NCBI GenBank assembly: GCA_023228995.1
Contig: JALOAD010000002.1
Location: forward strand, 62,001 to 126,000
From: Candidatus Muiribacterium halophilum
Lineage (GTDB): Bacteria; Muiribacteriota; Muiribacteriia; Muiribacteriales; Muiribacteriaceae
Reading direction: 5' to 3'
DNA: 64,000 bases
Shown here: positions 62,761 to 64,000 of the stretch, in pieces
Layout of the letters: each line of letters starts with the position of its first letter
How positions within the stretch are numbered: position 1 is the first letter of the stretch
The notes under the pieces: model-generated
Seen by the model: only the letters and a program-made list of their open reading frames with translations
Databases searched by the model: none
What the model was told of the DNA's origin: nothing
Position numbers and translations under genes: made by a program

Positions 62761-64000
62761 TTAGTATATTGCTGATTTGAGTTTTACATCAGATTTTTTG
62801 TTATATACAAGTGAGTTTAAAATTATTTTTCTAATGGTTGAATTTTTTAAAATTGAAACTAATTTAATAGTTCTATCATCTATATTATTTAATTCTATTG
62901 TTTTATTTAAGTAAATATTTAATTTTTCAAACAAATCTCTGGATTTTGGATTTTTATCGATAAATTTTTTAATATATTTTGTTTCATCTATTGTGTTTAT
63001 TATAAGTTCTCCAGTAATTGAAAAATAAATAATACAATTTCTAATACCGGTTTCTGATATACCGGGAAAAGATATATTATTATGTGAAATATTATCATTT
63101 GTTATAAAATCCCCAAGTTCTTTAAGATAAGAATATTCTTTTTCAAAAAACATATCATCGCTATAAACAACCATATAGGAAACATTATATTTATTTTCTA
63201 TATTTTCAATCAATGTATATTCGTTAAAAAAATTAAAATTAGAACCTGAATTTTTGGCAAAAACTCCTGATAAAGTATTTTGTTCATTGGTGTTTCCATG
63301 AAAAATCAGTATGTTATCATTGTTTTCCAATGATTTTAATTTTAATTTAATATTATTTTTTTGATAAGGATTTGAAATGTTTATTCTGTCAACTGTTCTA
63401 ACATGAGATGAAAAACCACGATTTTCTTGGAAAAATTTTTCAGGTAAAATAAAATTAATCAAACCATCTTTGAATAAATTAGATGAAATATTTGTTGAAT
63501 AAGGTCTGTTTTTAAAATTTAATCTATTATTTAAAAGATTATTAACTATATTTTTAAAATCTGTAGAATTTTCTTTAATAATGTAACAAATACTTAGATT
63601 TTCATCTAAAATATCTTTTTTATCTATTGGTTTAATAACAGAATCTTTTGATTTATTAGTATATTCCAATTCAAAAAAATCAGAATTTTCTTTATCAATA
63701 ACAAGATAAATAAAAAAATGTCCTGTATTGTCTTTTATAAAAACAATATCTATCATTCCATTAACAATTACAAAAGTATTTTGTTTAAATGATGAATTTT
63801 TATCTATAGAAACAGTAGATGGTAATATAATACTGTCATTAATAGGAATTTTTATAAAAGAATCTTCTATTGAATTTATATAATCACTTAATTTTTTATA
63901 TTTTTCAAGATTTTCTGAATAAGAAAATAATTTATTTTTATTTAAAATAAAATTTGTATTAAAAAAACTATCTTCATTAAATGATAATTTATCTTGATAA
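62761..64000 (-). CDS. Unrecognised protein, 5' end cut by window
   Basis: The open frame on the minus strand runs without a stop from the window edge to TAA-equivalent at 62761, giving at least 413 residues; an internal ATG at 63756 is not the real start because the frame stays open for 81 codons before it. No domain is recognised. Visible features are strand-rich text (TFVIVNGMIDIVFIKD; GHFFIYLVIDKENSDFFELE) and ILIFHGNTNEQNTLSGVFAKNSGSN. It precedes the FecR gene by 74 bp in the same direction. Extracytoplasmic sensing is one possibility; I cannot support a function. Confidence 0.7.
   Translation of the reverse strand, partial: YQDKLSFNEDSFFNTNFILNKNKLFSYSENLEKYKKLSDYINSIEDSFIKIPINDSIILPSTVSIDKNSSFKQNTFVIVNGMIDIVFIKDNTGHFFIYLVIDKENSDFFELEYTNKSKDSVIKPIDKKDILDENLSICYIIKENSTDFKNIVNNLLNNRLNFKNRPYSTNISSNLFKDGLINFILPEKFFQENRGFSSHVRTVDRINISNPYQKNNIKLKLKSLENNDNILIFHGNTNEQNTLSGVFAKNSGSNFNFFNEYTLIENIENKYNVSYMVVYSDDMFFEKEYSYLKELGDFITNDNISHNNISFPGISETGIRNCIIYFSITGELIINTIDETKYIKKFIDKNPKSRDLFEKLNIYLNKTIELNNIDDRTIKLVSILKNSTIRKIILNSLVYNKKSDVKLKSAIY

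Overview
The window is very AT-rich DNA from what looks like a free-living diderm bacterium. Signs of an outer membrane are an SLH-domain porin of the OmpM type (58107-59747), a second probable beta-barrel protein (54723-56321), several lipoproteins, a FecR-type secreted protein and giant Sec-exported surface proteins. A DapB/DapA/Asd/DapF set points to meso-diaminopimelate peptidoglycan and lysine synthesis. FlhF and a PilJ-like chemoreceptor suggest surface motility. ThyX supplies dTMP. The exact phylum cannot be fixed from the sequence; an uncultured low-GC diderm lineage with SLH-anchored outer membrane fits best (inference).

Region by region. 1-839: 3'-truncated PP-loop (thiouridylase-like) gene on the minus strand. 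840-1818: repeats and a strong sigma70-type promoter. 1819-9695: a tight operon of four dynamin-like GTPases plus one small membrane protein. 9819-11339: a sigma54 enhancer-binding activator, probably on a leaderless mRNA, with an N-terminal region that resembles a degenerate DHH phosphoesterase fold. 11340-11583: two perfect palindromic candidate activator sites 50 bp apart and a textbook -24/-12 promoter. 11584-16061: the likely sigma54 regulon, comprising three tiny proteins (two of them paralogs), a membrane-anchored Clp-type AAA+ ATPase, an Asp-rich protein and a cyclic-nucleotide-binding/TPR protein. The four GTPases, the activator and this operon form the most novel unit: a candidate envelope-remodelling, envelope-stress or phage-defence system analogous in logic (activator, sigma54, membrane effectors) to Psp, but without PspA.

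16155-35357: two giant exported proteins of about 2,700-2,800 residues sharing a roughly 160-residue repeat and a C-terminal FlgD/sorting-like domain (one with an M6-type metalloprotease head), a lipoprotein between them, and a radical SAM protein with two SPASM-like cysteine clusters. 35340-39619: NicO/DUF1007 metal exporter pair, cyclophilin, chemoreceptor and a small Zn-ribbon protein. 39697-48558: argF, the dap cluster, a secreted S9 peptidase and YccF. 48661-54611: a small secreted repeat peptide, an HDOD protein, DUF445, ThyX and an ArsB/NhaD-type transporter. 54723-58046: beta-barrel protein, coiled-coil protein and FlhF. 58107-64000: a minus-strand operon with a truncated gene, FecR protein, lipoprotein and SLH porin.

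The intergenic DNA at 840-1818, 40642-42059, 48904-49797 and 50698-51549 is built of dispersed repeats: 27-bp palindromic tandem units, a 103-bp direct repeat, a 316-bp inverted repeat with nested helices, and a 165-bp tandem duplication carrying DnaA-box-like sites. No tRNA, rRNA, CRISPR array or recognisable transposase gene was seen.
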